Below, one piece after another: positions 35,074 to 42,664 of a stretch of DNA of 64,000 bases (position 1 is its first letter; each line of letters opens with the position of its first letter). The position numbers and the translations under genes are program-made. A model generated the notes under the pieces. The model was given only the letters and a program-made list of their open reading frames with translations, ran no database searches and was not told the DNA's origin. Origin of the DNA: Prochlorococcus sp. MIT 0701 (GTDB lineage Bacteria > Cyanobacteriota > Cyanobacteriia > PCC-6307 > Cyanobiaceae); the NCBI RefSeq assembly GCF_000760295.1, contig NZ_JNBA01000014.1, positions 1 through 64,000 on the forward strand, in the 5' to 3' direction.

Positions 35074-35427
35074 TTGATGTTTCCTGTGTTTTGGCTATTC
35101 GCTAGCCACGCCAAGGACGAATCAGATGATGATGACTGTCTAGCTGGTGAGCTGAATGAAATTCTCCATTTAACCCTCCGATCATTTGATCCATTTAATG
35201 GTCAGTTGCTCAAGCAGCTTGCAGGCAGAGCATTAGCGTTCAAGTGCGTTAGCAAGTTGATTGTGTGGTTTTTTGACGAGCGAAAGCAGCTCACCGGATG
35301 GACTTTTAAACAACGCGCTTTGAAACCACCTGCGGATCTCCTTCCCTTAGATGAGAACCCTGAACATAGGCGTCGTATCTATTGTGAGTGTTCAGTGAGA
35401 TCAGCTTCAGGAGCGGGCTTGAGCTAA
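35074..35427 (+). CDS. hypothetical protein
   Basis: Encodes up to 117 aa (from TTG 35074). It begins MMFPVFWLFASHAKDESDDD and has an acidic loop followed by helices (LNEILHLTLRSFDPFNGQLL). The start is unclear and no family is recognised. It could be a pseudogene or a chance frame. Confidence 0.3.
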   Translation: MMFPVFWLFASHAKDESDDDDCLAGELNEILHLTLRSFDPFNGQLLKQLAGRALAFKCVSKLIVWFFDERKQLTGWTFKQRALKPPADLLPLDENPEHRRRIYCECSVRSASGAGLS

Positions 35428-35618
35428 GGCGGGACATCGATGACCAGGCCAGGTCTTAAACCTAGATAGGGTCTCGTGACTTGTGAGATAGGGCACCGGC
35501 ATCTTCACCAGCAATGCCATAGACCCCTTCTCTTTCTTGTCTTACGGTTCTTCGTTCTATCACCAGTTGCTTTAATCGGGCTAAATTGAGTTGGCTGAGA
35601 TCAAATGGAGGTTTAGGC

Positions 35619-35750
35619 GTGACTGTTCACGAAAGAGACGTCGATGATGATTCCTATGACGAAGTTGATGAGTACCTCAGCAGCCAAGAATCTGATGATG
35701 AAGAACGTGCTTACTTTTCAGTTGAAGACTCAAAGCCGCCTCACTACTGA
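35619..35750 (+). CDS. 43-aa acidic protein
   Basis: MTVHERDVDDDSYDEVDEYL followed by SSQESDDEERAYFSVEDSKP. The start is GTG at 35619 with GGAGG seven bases before it, a strong ribosome site. Very acidic and Ser-rich, it is probably disordered. The function is unknown, but the start signal argues it is real. Confidence 0.55.
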   Translation: MTVHERDVDDDSYDEVDEYLSSQESDDEERAYFSVEDSKPPHY

Positions 35751-35890
35751 GAAACTTGTCTTTTAAAAGACCGATTATAATTTTAAATCTTAATTGCAGA
35801 TTGCAACCTTTAATCAATGTCAGTAGATAACCAAAGATTTTTTGAGCCAAGGCATGTGCCGCTTGTAGACAAGGCACTGTCTATCCGCAG

Positions 35891-35962
35891 ATGATCATTG
35901 GCTGCCATGACAACCTCAACCGTGCCCTTCTGAAGGAACTAAAAGGACTGGGAGAGAACTGA
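35891..35962 (+). CDS. 23-aa leader-like ORF
   Basis: MIIGCHDNLNRALLKELKGL then GEN. Its TGA overlaps the next ATG as TGATG, consistent with coupling. It is too short to judge by composition alone. Confidence 0.35.
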   Translation: MIIGCHDNLNRALLKELKGLGEN

Positions 35963-36132
35963 TGGGGCACTTGCACTGGAGTTATCTCGAAGTTGGTTTG
36001 TTGGTTGTTTTCTACTGGGGTTTGATGATTTGGTGGATCAGGAGAGCTAAGAGAAAACAAGACTTTGCCAGACCGTTGACTGAGAAGGAGTTCTACAAGT
36101 TCTTGGAGCGGATATGGGCAAGGCACTTTTAG
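35962..36132 (+). CDS. single-span 56-aa protein, left of thermonuclease relic
   Basis: MGHLHWSYLEVGLLVVFYWG, LMIWWIRRAKRKQDFARPLT, then EKEFYKFLERIWARHF. A short helix spans the membrane and the tail has the FLERIW motif. The paralogue at 36794 keeps the LERIW motif and overall build. The ribosome site is GGGAGAG before the ATG. It overlaps the next reading frame by 19 bases. Confidence 0.6.
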   Translation: MGHLHWSYLEVGLLVVFYWGLMIWWIRRAKRKQDFARPLTEKEFYKFLERIWARHF

Positions 36133-36719
36133 TTCTTCTTTTTGCTGTTACGGAAGTCCCATGCAATGCAGCAGAAGTGCTTTCGATAGGTGATGGCGAC
36201 ACTCTCACCGTCACAGAAGGCAGTCGAAGAGAAATCCAAGTGCGCCTTACCCGCATAGACGCTCCAGAGACCTCACAGCCCCCGTACGGCATTACAAACA
36301 GCACGACAAACATTGAGGAGTCTTCTGCCGGTTGGTTCTGATGTGACCCTCCGCGCTAAGGCAACTGACCGCTATGGAAGAACCGTGGCAGAGGTCTACA
36401 GCAACGGCAGCAACATCTACCAATCGCTGGTGGAGTCAGGAAATGCGTTTGTTTTTTGGTAGTACATCAAAGGGTGTGATCACAGACCTACTCACGTCTA
36501 GAGATCACTGTCAGACAAGGAGGAATGGGAATGTGGTCTGTTTTTGTTGGGATTCAACGACCTTGACCTTGGGACTACAGGCAAAGCAACAGCAATGGGA
36601 AGCGTTATCGCTGCAAGGACATCAGTTCATAGCGTGTAGTACAGGAACTGCTCAGACAAGGTCACTCCCATCTGGATAAGAGATAAAGACGGGGAAGCAT
36701 ATGAGTCGATCAGCTAGGC
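36114..36719 (+). pseudogene. thermonuclease (SNase) with Excalibur-like tail, broken by frameshifts
   Basis: The opening MGKALLVLLFAVTEVPCNAA is a signal peptide. VLSIGDGDTLTVTE, then VRLTRIDAPETSQPPYG, are SNase motifs with the Arg and Asp expected. The frame then shifts. In another frame the sequence continues VGSDVTLRAKATDRYGRTVA, with NIYQSLVESGNAFV. A late KRYRCKDISS and LRQGHSHLDK match an Excalibur-like calcium-binding tail, ending in KDGEAYE-like remnants. It is dead by at least two shifts and stops. Living members are exported nucleases that cut DNA and RNA with calcium. Confidence 0.8.
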
Positions 36720-36793
36720 AGATTGCAACTTGATGAAGGTTTCGTGCCGATAGGGGCCTGATAGAGCATTGTCTGATCGGAGGTGCTTTAGCG

Positions 36794-36967
36794 ATGCAAC
36801 ATCCCATTTGGGTGATCCTTGCTTGGGCAGTTGCTTGTTTTGCTGTTGGTATGAAATTAAGAAGACTCTCCCATCTACTCTTCCAGAAAACATTGAATAG
36901 ATCATTCGCAACAGAAGACTTCAGAGCATCGTTAGAGCGTATCTGGGAGAAGGAAATAGTGCGATGA
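36794..36967 (+). CDS. single-span 57-aa protein, right of thermonuclease relic
   Basis: MQHPIWVILAWAVACFAVGM, then KLRRLSHLLFQKTLNRSFAT and EDFRASLERIWEKEIVR. It is paralogous in build to 35962-36132 (one helix, then SLERIW / FLERIW). GGAGG lies about 11 bases upstream. It ends with an ATGA overlap to a 16-codon frame. Confidence 0.6.
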   Translation: MQHPIWVILAWAVACFAVGMKLRRLSHLLFQKTLNRSFATEDFRASLERIWEKEIVR

Positions 36968-37022
36968 AACTATCGTTCGAGAACTCTTGCATGATTTCGA
37001 TTAAAAAGGTATGAACCCATAG

Positions 37023-37208
37023 TTAATTTCCACTGGCGTATCTAACTATGGAAATAACGGCAATGATGATTACACCATAGGTCCAGATTGCTCCACTTCT
37101 ATTCGTTAGCCTCTCTAGCCACACAGGAAATCCTGAGGCATCATTTATCAGTAGATAGGCTAGACCCAAGACAACCATGGGAATGCCTAGCGCTAGCAAT
37201 AAATCCAT
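37023..37208 (-). CDS. small two-span membrane protein
   Basis: Encodes 61 aa: MDLLLALGIPMVVLGLAYLL, then INDASGFPVWLERLTNRSGA and IWTYGVIIIAVISIVRYASG. It has two helices joined by a short loop, and a basic Arg near the end. The gene is alone and the function is unknown. Confidence 0.55.
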   Translation of the reverse strand: MDLLLALGIPMVVLGLAYLLINDASGFPVWLERLTNRSGAIWTYGVIIIAVISIVRYASGN

Positions 37209-37734
37209 GCCTTTACCTCATTGATCTTTATTGTATCCTCTATATCGTGAAAGCAAGTATTTTTTCAAGACAAAGAAAAAGGCTGTAGTTTCTTTGGAGC
37301 CGATTTAGTCTTCTTGCCTGATAGTACTCTCCCGCCAATCTGGCAGAAAATCACAAAAAGACCATAAGAGAGTGGGCCACCAGCTCACTCAGCAATGGCA
37401 AGGAATTCAGCCTAAAGATCAAAATCTTCCGATCGGATCAGCTTCTGCCATCCTGAAATCAAAGACTTATAAGACCTCAGTGACCAAGCCCAGATGAAGA
37501 ATGCAATATCAATCCACAAGATTTTAATGACTACATCGGGCTAGTTTTCGATCCCTTCAGCAATCAAAGTAAGGGTAGTGATGATGTTGCCCATTAGTGG
37601 CTAATGGAAGCTAGTGAATACAGGCAATCAGGCTGGGGATCGCCATTTGGGGGAGGCCAGCGGGCTCAAGATCCCCCAGATAGGTGATGTGAAAACCCTG
37701 TCCTAACAGCGATTGTGCAGGGGTAGAGAAAACC
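37209..37734. other. gap
   Basis: No frame or RNA stands out. The right end carries a run GGTAGAGAAAACC before the next start. Confidence 0.35.
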
Positions 37735-37944
37735 ATGGCTACCATGAAAAACTTTTTCAGCGAACTTCCAAGCATTGCTGCTGGTGCTATCGCTAGTTCT
37801 CTTTTGGCAGCAGGTTTGTTTTTTGTTGCTGATGCCTTGATGCCGAAGAAGGCTTCTTCTCAGATTCGTTGCAGCCACGACACGAACCTGTCATTTCAAC
37901 CTGCAGGGAACCTCAGGTTATTTATAGGGGAAGTCATGAAGTGA
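37735..37944 (+). CDS. small exported or anchored protein
   Basis: Encodes 69 aa: MATMKNFFSELPSIAAGAIA, then SSLLAAGLFFVADALMPKKA and QIRCSHDTNLSFQPAGN. The helix at about 12-35 could be a signal or anchor. The string ACGAACCT occurs twice nearby and ends two repeat-like stretches. No family is recognised. Confidence 0.45.
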   Translation: MATMKNFFSELPSIAAGAIASSLLAAGLFFVADALMPKKASSQIRCSHDTNLSFQPAGNLRLFIGEVMK

Positions 37945-38083
37945 GTCTGGGAATTTCAACCTGGAGTGGACAGAATATCACCGCCCGCTACACGCATGAC
38001 ACGAACCTTGGTACTACGACCTGCCTGCTGATTCCATCACCTTGCCTTGCGGGGCCTTTGTCATATACACACGCATGACAGTC

Positions 38084-38326
38084 ATGAATGAACCAATCCA
38101 CGATAAATCAGTCCCCGTTTTCTTTGACCAAAGCGGATTTAACCCAAAAGTCCCTAAAGCATTCTTCAACGTTTTAGGGATCACATTCTTTGTGATCCCA
38201 AGTCTATGGCTTATTACGACGTTAGCCATCAACCACCACACAGAAAATGTCAATGATCAAGAGAGAGAAGCCGTGATGGAGTTAATCCAAGAGCACATTC
38301 GCAACCACAACGAAAAGGCACGCTAA
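38084..38326 (+). CDS. small membrane protein, unknown function
   Basis: Encodes 80 aa starting MNEPIHDKSVPVFFDQSGFN. One helix (about 26-46; FFNVLGITFFVIPSLWLITT) is followed by a charged coil-like end (EREAVMELIQEHIRNHNEKA). ATG at 38075 would add MTV. A terminator follows immediately, so it ends a transcript. Confidence 0.55.
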   Translation: MNEPIHDKSVPVFFDQSGFNPKVPKAFFNVLGITFFVIPSLWLITTLAINHHTENVNDQEREAVMELIQEHIRNHNEKAR

Positions 38327-38338
38327 GGGCCTTTTTTA
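38314..38338 (+). terminator. intrinsic terminator
   Basis: AAAAGGC, ACGCTAAGG, GCCTTTTTTA at the end of the preceding CDS. The stem starts within the last codons of the gene. Confidence 0.65.
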
Positions 38339-38375
38339 TTGTCCACAAACGAAGAGCGGCTGTGCCTTCAAGTGC

Positions 38376-38681
38376 CTAACGATCAACCAGATAACCACTG
38401 CTGATCAACTCATCAAAGACTGTTGCGCCTCTTGCCTTCTTCCCAGCTGATACAGGAGTGACCTGATCAAGTACAGCGGCAAAGCAAGTGATCCAGAAAC
38501 TACCTTTGCAGACACCAGCTGATTGGCAAATGTGATCAGGAGCGACTTCAATACAACCCTGTGTCCGAGAAACTTTGATACTTGCGATTTGAGAGTCCAG
38601 CTCTAGATCCAATAGCTGTGCCTCTCTTACAGTTATTGCTGTACCTGCGGCATGGCATTCGAGCAGCATTTGATAGTTCAT
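38376..38681 (-). CDS. hypothetical protein
   Basis: Encodes 101 aa: MNYQMLLECHAAGTAITVRE, then AQLLDLELDSQIASIKVSRT and several Cys (GCIEVAPDHICQSAGVCKGS). The Cys spacing might bind metal or form disulfides, but no family is recognised. Confidence 0.45.
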   Translation of the reverse strand: MNYQMLLECHAAGTAITVREAQLLDLELDSQIASIKVSRTQGCIEVAPDHICQSAGVCKGSFWITCFAAVLDQVTPVSAGKKARGATVFDELISSGYLVDR

Positions 38682-38887
38682 TTATCGGTCAGCTCCTCGT
38701 AGACGCTACATTCACATTTCTAGTTGAGAGTCGTTTCAAGGGTCACCAGTGAACCCATAGGCATTTCTTGTAGGTTCGGACACCTCGAAGATTCGAGAGA
38801 GCTTTGGGATAGAGAGGGCTGGAGGGCCACGTCTGCCCATTGGTAAGGGGTCGTGTCAACCTCCTGCACCAGGCCAGTGGTAGCAAG

Positions 38888-39151
38888 TCAAGCCCTTGGC
38901 TTCTGCTCGAGAAGACCTTGCAAGATTTCCTTTTGCCTAGCAGCAGCGCGGATATACCCCCTTTGTACCTCTGCTTCAGCCAACTCCTTCTTTAGAGGAA
39001 CCTCTACCTCAGCAAATTCCTTCTTTAGACGAGCCAATATCTCAGCGATTTCGTTTTTTAGACGAGCCTCTGCCTCCGCCAATTCGTTCTTGATACGAGC
39101 AATCCGAAGATCTATTTCCTGCTCGCTTTCCTTGCTGCTGTTGCTGCTCAT
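38888..39151 (-). CDS. coiled-coil protein with 11-residue repeats
   Basis: Encodes 87 aa starting MSSNSSKESEQEIDLRIAR. Residues 20-63 are four tandem 11-residue units: IKNELAEAEAR, LKNEIAEILAR, LKKEFAEVEVP, LKKELAEAEVQ (38963-39094). The 11-residue period with hydrophobic and charged faces gives a right-handed coiled coil or a lipid-binding amphipathic helix (apolipoprotein or LEA style). It lies just before the intact basic 71-aa gene, on the opposite strand. Confidence 0.7.
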   Translation of the reverse strand: MSSNSSKESEQEIDLRIARIKNELAEAEARLKNEIAEILARLKKEFAEVEVPLKKELAEAEVQRGYIRAAARQKEILQGLLEQKPRA

Positions 39152-39188
39152 CTAGATACCAGAAGGTTTGTCCAGCTGATGTTCTCAC

Positions 39189-39404
39189 ATGGCGAGGCAT
39201 GGCAAGAACAGACGAAAGCGTGCTCAACGAGAAAAGAAGTGGATCGAGGCTCGTCTTGCTGAAGATCAAGATAACGGCGAGCTAAGCGAGCCAAGCGAGG
39301 GGCAGGTCTTCGTTATTAACAAAATCACAGGAGAGAAGCGTTTGGGTTCGATCCTGGCGCAAGCAAAGAAGCTCTTGGGTTCCCTCGAGGATGCGATGGA
39401 TTGA
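39189..39404 (+). CDS. basic 71-aa protein (intact copy)
   Basis: MARHGKNRRKRAQREKKWIE, then ARLAEDQDNGELSEPSEGQV, FVINKITGEKRLGSILAQAK and KLLGSLEDAMD. The N-terminal half is very basic and could bind nucleic acid; the C-terminal half is helical. It is the only intact member of three; relics lie at 29755 and 32170. It sits directly upstream of the leader and MYSLF copy 5. The function is unknown. Confidence 0.65.
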   Translation: MARHGKNRRKRAQREKKWIEARLAEDQDNGELSEPSEGQVFVINKITGEKRLGSILAQAKKLLGSLEDAMD

Positions 39405-39418
39405 TCGATGGATTTGTA

Positions 39419-39504
39419 TTCGCGAAAACCGTACACGAGCCGTTTAGGAGGAGATGTCTAACGCCAACCGGCCATGGTTCTCACTACCTATTTGGTTCGG
39501 TCGC
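39419..39504 (+). promoter_or_regulatory. conserved leader of the MYSLF family, copy 5
   Basis: Shares TATTCGCGAAAACCGTACAC, the following GAGCCGTTTAGGAGG, and AACCGGCCATGGTTCTCACT with copies 2 and 4. TTTGGTTCGGTCG closes it. AGGAGG within it resembles a ribosome site but lies far from the ATG. Confidence 0.65.
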
Positions 39505-39548
39505 ACAATCCATCTGCATCAAACTGTAGGGGTCTTGAACTGAACGAC

Positions 39549-39803
39549 ATGTATTCACTATTCGACGAAGTCTTCAATGCTCCCTTTGGCTACACCATTC
39601 CTCGTGATCGCGTTGTTGTGATCCCTGATTCTGAGTATAAGGCTGCTCAAGAGCGTCAAAACGCACAGCTCGTTGCTCGTCTTGAAGCACGCAGAGCAGA
39701 GCATCTCTCAGTTGTTGATCAGCTCGGGAAACAGATTGCCGAATTGCAGCCTGCCCTATCAGAAGCAGAGCCAGATAAAGAGTTGGCGGCTAGTAAAGAG
39801 TGA
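39549..39803 (+). CDS. MYSLF-family small protein, copy 5
   Basis: Encodes 84 aa starting MYSLFDEVFNAPFGYTIPRD. The core RVVVIPDSEYKAAQERQNAQ is identical to copy 4, with one LVARLE difference following and a LGKQIAELQ end. The TGTAGGGGTCT box lies before it. As in copy 2, the in-frame upstream extension ends NCRGLELND. The tail is acidic and Ala-rich. Confidence 0.8.
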   Translation: MYSLFDEVFNAPFGYTIPRDRVVVIPDSEYKAAQERQNAQLVARLEARRAEHLSVVDQLGKQIAELQPALSEAEPDKELAASKE

Positions 39804-40179
39804 CCGCTGGAGCTGGGACGTGGCGAATGCAGCTGGCCTGTCTCCAAGGCAAACAGCGGGGAAATGGTAACCCCGCTGCAACCTCACGCGGAACAACGGC
39901 CCTATCTCTGTTCAGGAGTTTTTGTTTCGAGTCGAGGGAGCTCTTGCCGGAGAGCAAGTGGCCTTTTTGTTGGATACCTCGCCTTGTTGTCTTTGTACCT
40001 TTCAGCTTCTTAGCTATGAGTCAATTTAAGGAGGAGCGAGTTCCAAGCTCAGTGCTTCCAAGCGATCAAACTCTTGGGGACATTGTATTGAGCACCTCAG
40101 TTTGTTCCCTTAGTAGCTGCTGGCCAATGAAGACCTGGTCAAAGTGAGAGGGAGCGATCTGCGTAAAGGACAGCTCACT

Positions 40180-40212
40180 AGTCCCCCGTCTCATCTGGGG
40201 GACTTTTTAATG
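40180..40212 (+). terminator. terminator after MYSLF copy 5 region
   Basis: AGTCCCCC, GTCTCATCT, GGGGGACTTTTTA. It is strong, and about 380 bases after the gene, so another transcript might also use it. Confidence 0.7.
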
Positions 40213-40330
40213 GCACCCGAAGTGCATCTCCAGCTCCTGTTCAGTACGAAGAAGCTGAAAAAGGTATAGATCCAGTTAAGGAAGAAGAGGCAGGGGGCTA
40301 ACTAAATATCGGCTGGTCTTAAGGGATTTT

Positions 40331-41428
40331 TTATTTAACTGGCACAAGTTCTGGGAGCTGCCAACTGCCATCAAAGTAAGCCTTCTGAGGCTGATACATT
40401 CTCAGTACAAAACTCCAGCCTTGATAGATCCCCAGGTGATTACTCTGAGATGGGTCGCCACCAAAGTGGATCACATACGCACCATCAGCATTTGGTTCTG
40501 CAAAGGCACTGTTGATGTTGTAGGCATCACCTTGAACGAATCCGTCTTTGTCGTAAACGGTGATTGACCAAAAGCCATCGACAGGAACATCCTTCAGCGT
40601 GAGAACATTAGGTCCTTCAAATTTCGGGGTATAGAAGGGGTAAACAGCCTGATCTCTGGGTAGTCCACCCCAGCCCATTGCGGGGCCAGCTCGATGTTGG
40701 TCTGCTGTGAGCTCGCCTTCCTTTCCAAAAACATCTTCGGACTTATATCCTTCACGATCGATAACCCCCTGAACTTTCTTACGCATGGCAAGAATCTGAG
40801 CCATGTCCCAGTTGTTTGTGGGTTTATAAGATCCGCGCTTGGTCTGGTAGACACCCAATTGATCCTGAAGAGCGGAGGCTTTTGCTATGTCGGCAGGATC
40901 TCGCATGTTCACGCCAGTCCTGAAAGCCACAAACGCATATTGCGTACCCACGTTGTCTTTGGTCAGTGTGAATGCTCCTGGCGAGGTGATTGTTATCGGT
41001 ATGTAGTGCTCTTCAGAAATCACAAGTGCACTTTGGTAACGCCCTTTCGTTCCTGGCATTGAGATTGTGGCAGGTCTTGAGAGGTCGAGAACTAATGCGG
41101 AGTAGAGCGTGTCAAAGTTCGGGCGAAGGATCGTTCGGTCGTTGGGATCCATGGCTCCCTTCATGTGCCAGAACACACCGACCCCATCAGAACAAGTCTG
41201 CTTGGCAATCTTTTTCACGTAGTCAGCAAAGATGACCTGAGTTTCTGCAAGCGCATAATTGTCTTCATTCACCTTGGTTACGGCTTTGGTAGGCCAGTGA
41301 ATGGCAGCAAGCGGTGACTGAGCACATTCCGTTTCTGCGGCCTTTATTGCTGTGCTGTCTATCGATGTGCCAAAAAGCAGGCTTGATGCGAAGAAACTGC
41401 CAAACAGTGCGTGGCGAAATTTGAACAT
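40331..41428 (-). CDS. exported DUF1254/DUF1214 protein
   Basis: Encodes 365 aa with a signal peptide (about residues 8-31). The DUF1254 block comes first: LRPNFDTLYSALVLDLSRPA, then YIPITITSPGAFTLTKDNVG. The C-terminal DUF1214 block has YPFYTPKFEGPNVLTLKDVP, GFWSITVYDKDGFV and FGGDPSQSNHLGIYQGWSFV. Two-domain proteins of this kind are secreted and of unknown function. Length and order are normal. Confidence 0.88.
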   Translation of the reverse strand: MFKFRHALFGSFFASSLLFGTSIDSTAIKAAETECAQSPLAAIHWPTKAVTKVNEDNYALAETQVIFADYVKKIAKQTCSDGVGVFWHMKGAMDPNDRTILRPNFDTLYSALVLDLSRPATISMPGTKGRYQSALVISEEHYIPITITSPGAFTLTKDNVGTQYAFVAFRTGVNMRDPADIAKASALQDQLGVYQTKRGSYKPTNNWDMAQILAMRKKVQGVIDREGYKSEDVFGKEGELTADQHRAGPAMGWGGLPRDQAVYPFYTPKFEGPNVLTLKDVPVDGFWSITVYDKDGFVQGDAYNINSAFAEPNADGAYVIHFGGDPSQSNHLGIYQGWSFVLRMYQPQKAYFDGSWQLPELVPVK

Positions 41429-41663
41429 CGATAAAAAGGATCAGTGCTTCACGCTAAAGCCAAGGCCAAACAATAAAAAAGACCCTTCGCGGTTGAGCGT
41501 CAGGGCCTGGGTGATGGGGAAAGTACTTATTAGGACGGCGCCGTATCAAATGCAACCCCCGAAATTCTTAAGTGAGTGCTTAGCGCTACTTATGGCGTTA
41601 ACAAGTCTAAAGTTAGGTGAAGCTATCAATATATAGCGTATTACAGCTCCCTAACAACTCCCA
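41429..41663. other. gap
   Basis: An ORF on the plus strand (41352-41636) is unsupported. GGGCCTGGGTGATGGGGA near 41502-41519 is a partial match to the small-RNA core. Confidence 0.35.
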
Positions 41664-41765
41664 TCAGTGACTACCTTTTGCGTAGGGCCGGGTGATGGGG
41701 ATCAGCTGGTCTTTTGTGAGTGGGCTATGCCTCCTGACCTCACACAGGGGGCTTTTTATTGATCA
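41664..41765 (+). ncRNA. candidate small RNA, copy B
   Basis: Aligns with 20330-20425. The identical core is GGCCGGGTGATGGGGATCAG (about 41687-41706), then TGGTCTTTTGTG and a terminator made of GCCTCC, a loop, GGGGGC and TTTTTATT. No shared reading frame is found. A different stem spacing shows independent drift with conserved ends. Confidence 0.5.
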
Positions 41766-41804
41766 CATAAAAAACTCCAGTCAAGATGTAGCGCAAGGGG
41801 TTGA

Positions 41805-41942
41805 TCAATCCAATCGCTCTGCGTAGTCCCTTAGAACCTCTGCAATTTTGTGTGGTGGGATTTCTTGCTGATATTCCCTGCAGAGATCGAAGAGCTTGTC
41901 GGTGAAGTCCTTCATAGGGCTTGCTTTCTTGGTTTCAGTCAT
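41805..41942 (-). CDS. 45-aa helical protein
   Basis: MTETKKASPMKDFTDKLFDL, CREYQQEIPPHKIAEVLRDY, AERLD. Compact, charged and helical, with clear coding composition. It overlaps the end of the next ORF upstream by four bases (ATG at 41942). No family is known to me. Confidence 0.6.
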   Translation of the reverse strand: MTETKKASPMKDFTDKLFDLCREYQQEIPPHKIAEVLRDYAERLD

Positions 41943-42187
41943 TGAGCAGTCTCCACATCAGGAATGCTGGCATGCGGTAAAAAAAAAAGAGCCCCCCCTA
42001 GGCCCTGGTTTGTTTTTTCTTCTTTTTCTAAGCAGTGGCTAGTAACGTCCTCCTCCAGTGGAGATACCCTTTTAGAGTTTGTGGGCTTCTTCAGTTGCTT
42101 GTGCAGCTCTCGAAGCGCGAATATGGGAAGCATAGAATTAATAGCCATGACAACTAGAGCAGGTGTGCCCATGCCCTGAAACGCCAT
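41939..42187 (-). CDS. small membrane protein ending near a poly-A run
   Basis: Encodes 82 aa from the ATG at 42187 (MAFQGMGTPALVVMAINSML). One helix is followed by a charged, Ser-rich tail. Near its end the plus strand has a run of ten or more A (about 41979-41990), so frame slippage or a terminator signal may lie in the coding end. The start is uncertain. Confidence 0.4.
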   Translation of the reverse strand: MAFQGMGTPALVVMAINSMLPIFALRELHKQLKKPTNSKRVSPLEEDVTSHCLEKEEKTNQGLGGALFFLPHASIPDVETAQ

Positions 42188-42420
42188 ACACTTATGTGTT
42201 AGCGCCCTTGTTATCGTTATCCTGTCGGCATGGCTAAGAACGCTTGCAGTGCAATCTTGATCGTTCGGCAGAAGCCAGTTCATGCGGCGTCAATAACTCA
42301 GGCCGGTTGGTGGGTATGGCATCACGGTTCAAAGGCAATACAAAGCCCTACCTAGATGGACTGGGATTAGACCTTTGAATGCTTTCTGAGTTAATAGTTA
42401 TGGTCCTATTCCTTTCGTGA

Positions 42421-42567
42421 TTCCTATCCACTGTGCTACCTCGGCAGAAGATTGAAATTGATGCTGTTGCTGATGTGATGGGTCACAGACTTGAGTTCGA
42501 AGCACACTCTTATCGCTGGATAAGTAGTGCTCCAAAGGCAGCAGCCTTTTCTGGAGTAATAAATTAA
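42421..42567 (+). pseudogene. C-terminal relic of a tyrosine recombinase
   Basis: A plus-strand frame reads LPRQKIEIDAVADVMGHRLE, then FEAHSYRWISSAPKAAAFSG ending VIN. MGH and the SYRW motif match the late catalytic His and the nucleophile Tyr of the marine-cyanobacterial integrase family. The N-terminal relic at 24750-25433 ends before this core. No start codon, and a TGA lies just upstream. This is a fragment. Confidence 0.65.
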
Positions 42568-42664
42568 TTAGGTTAAACTAACCCCCAAAAGCACATCGTT
42601 CTACTAAAGACTTCTTCATGCCAAACCTTATATTCAAATCTTCAAGCGACAGTTGACCCACTCA

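Noticed and set aside
41980-41991. Poly-A run as a possible sequencing or programmed slippage site
   Set aside because: It lies in the end of a low-confidence ORF; there is no second frame whose product would be improved by slippage.
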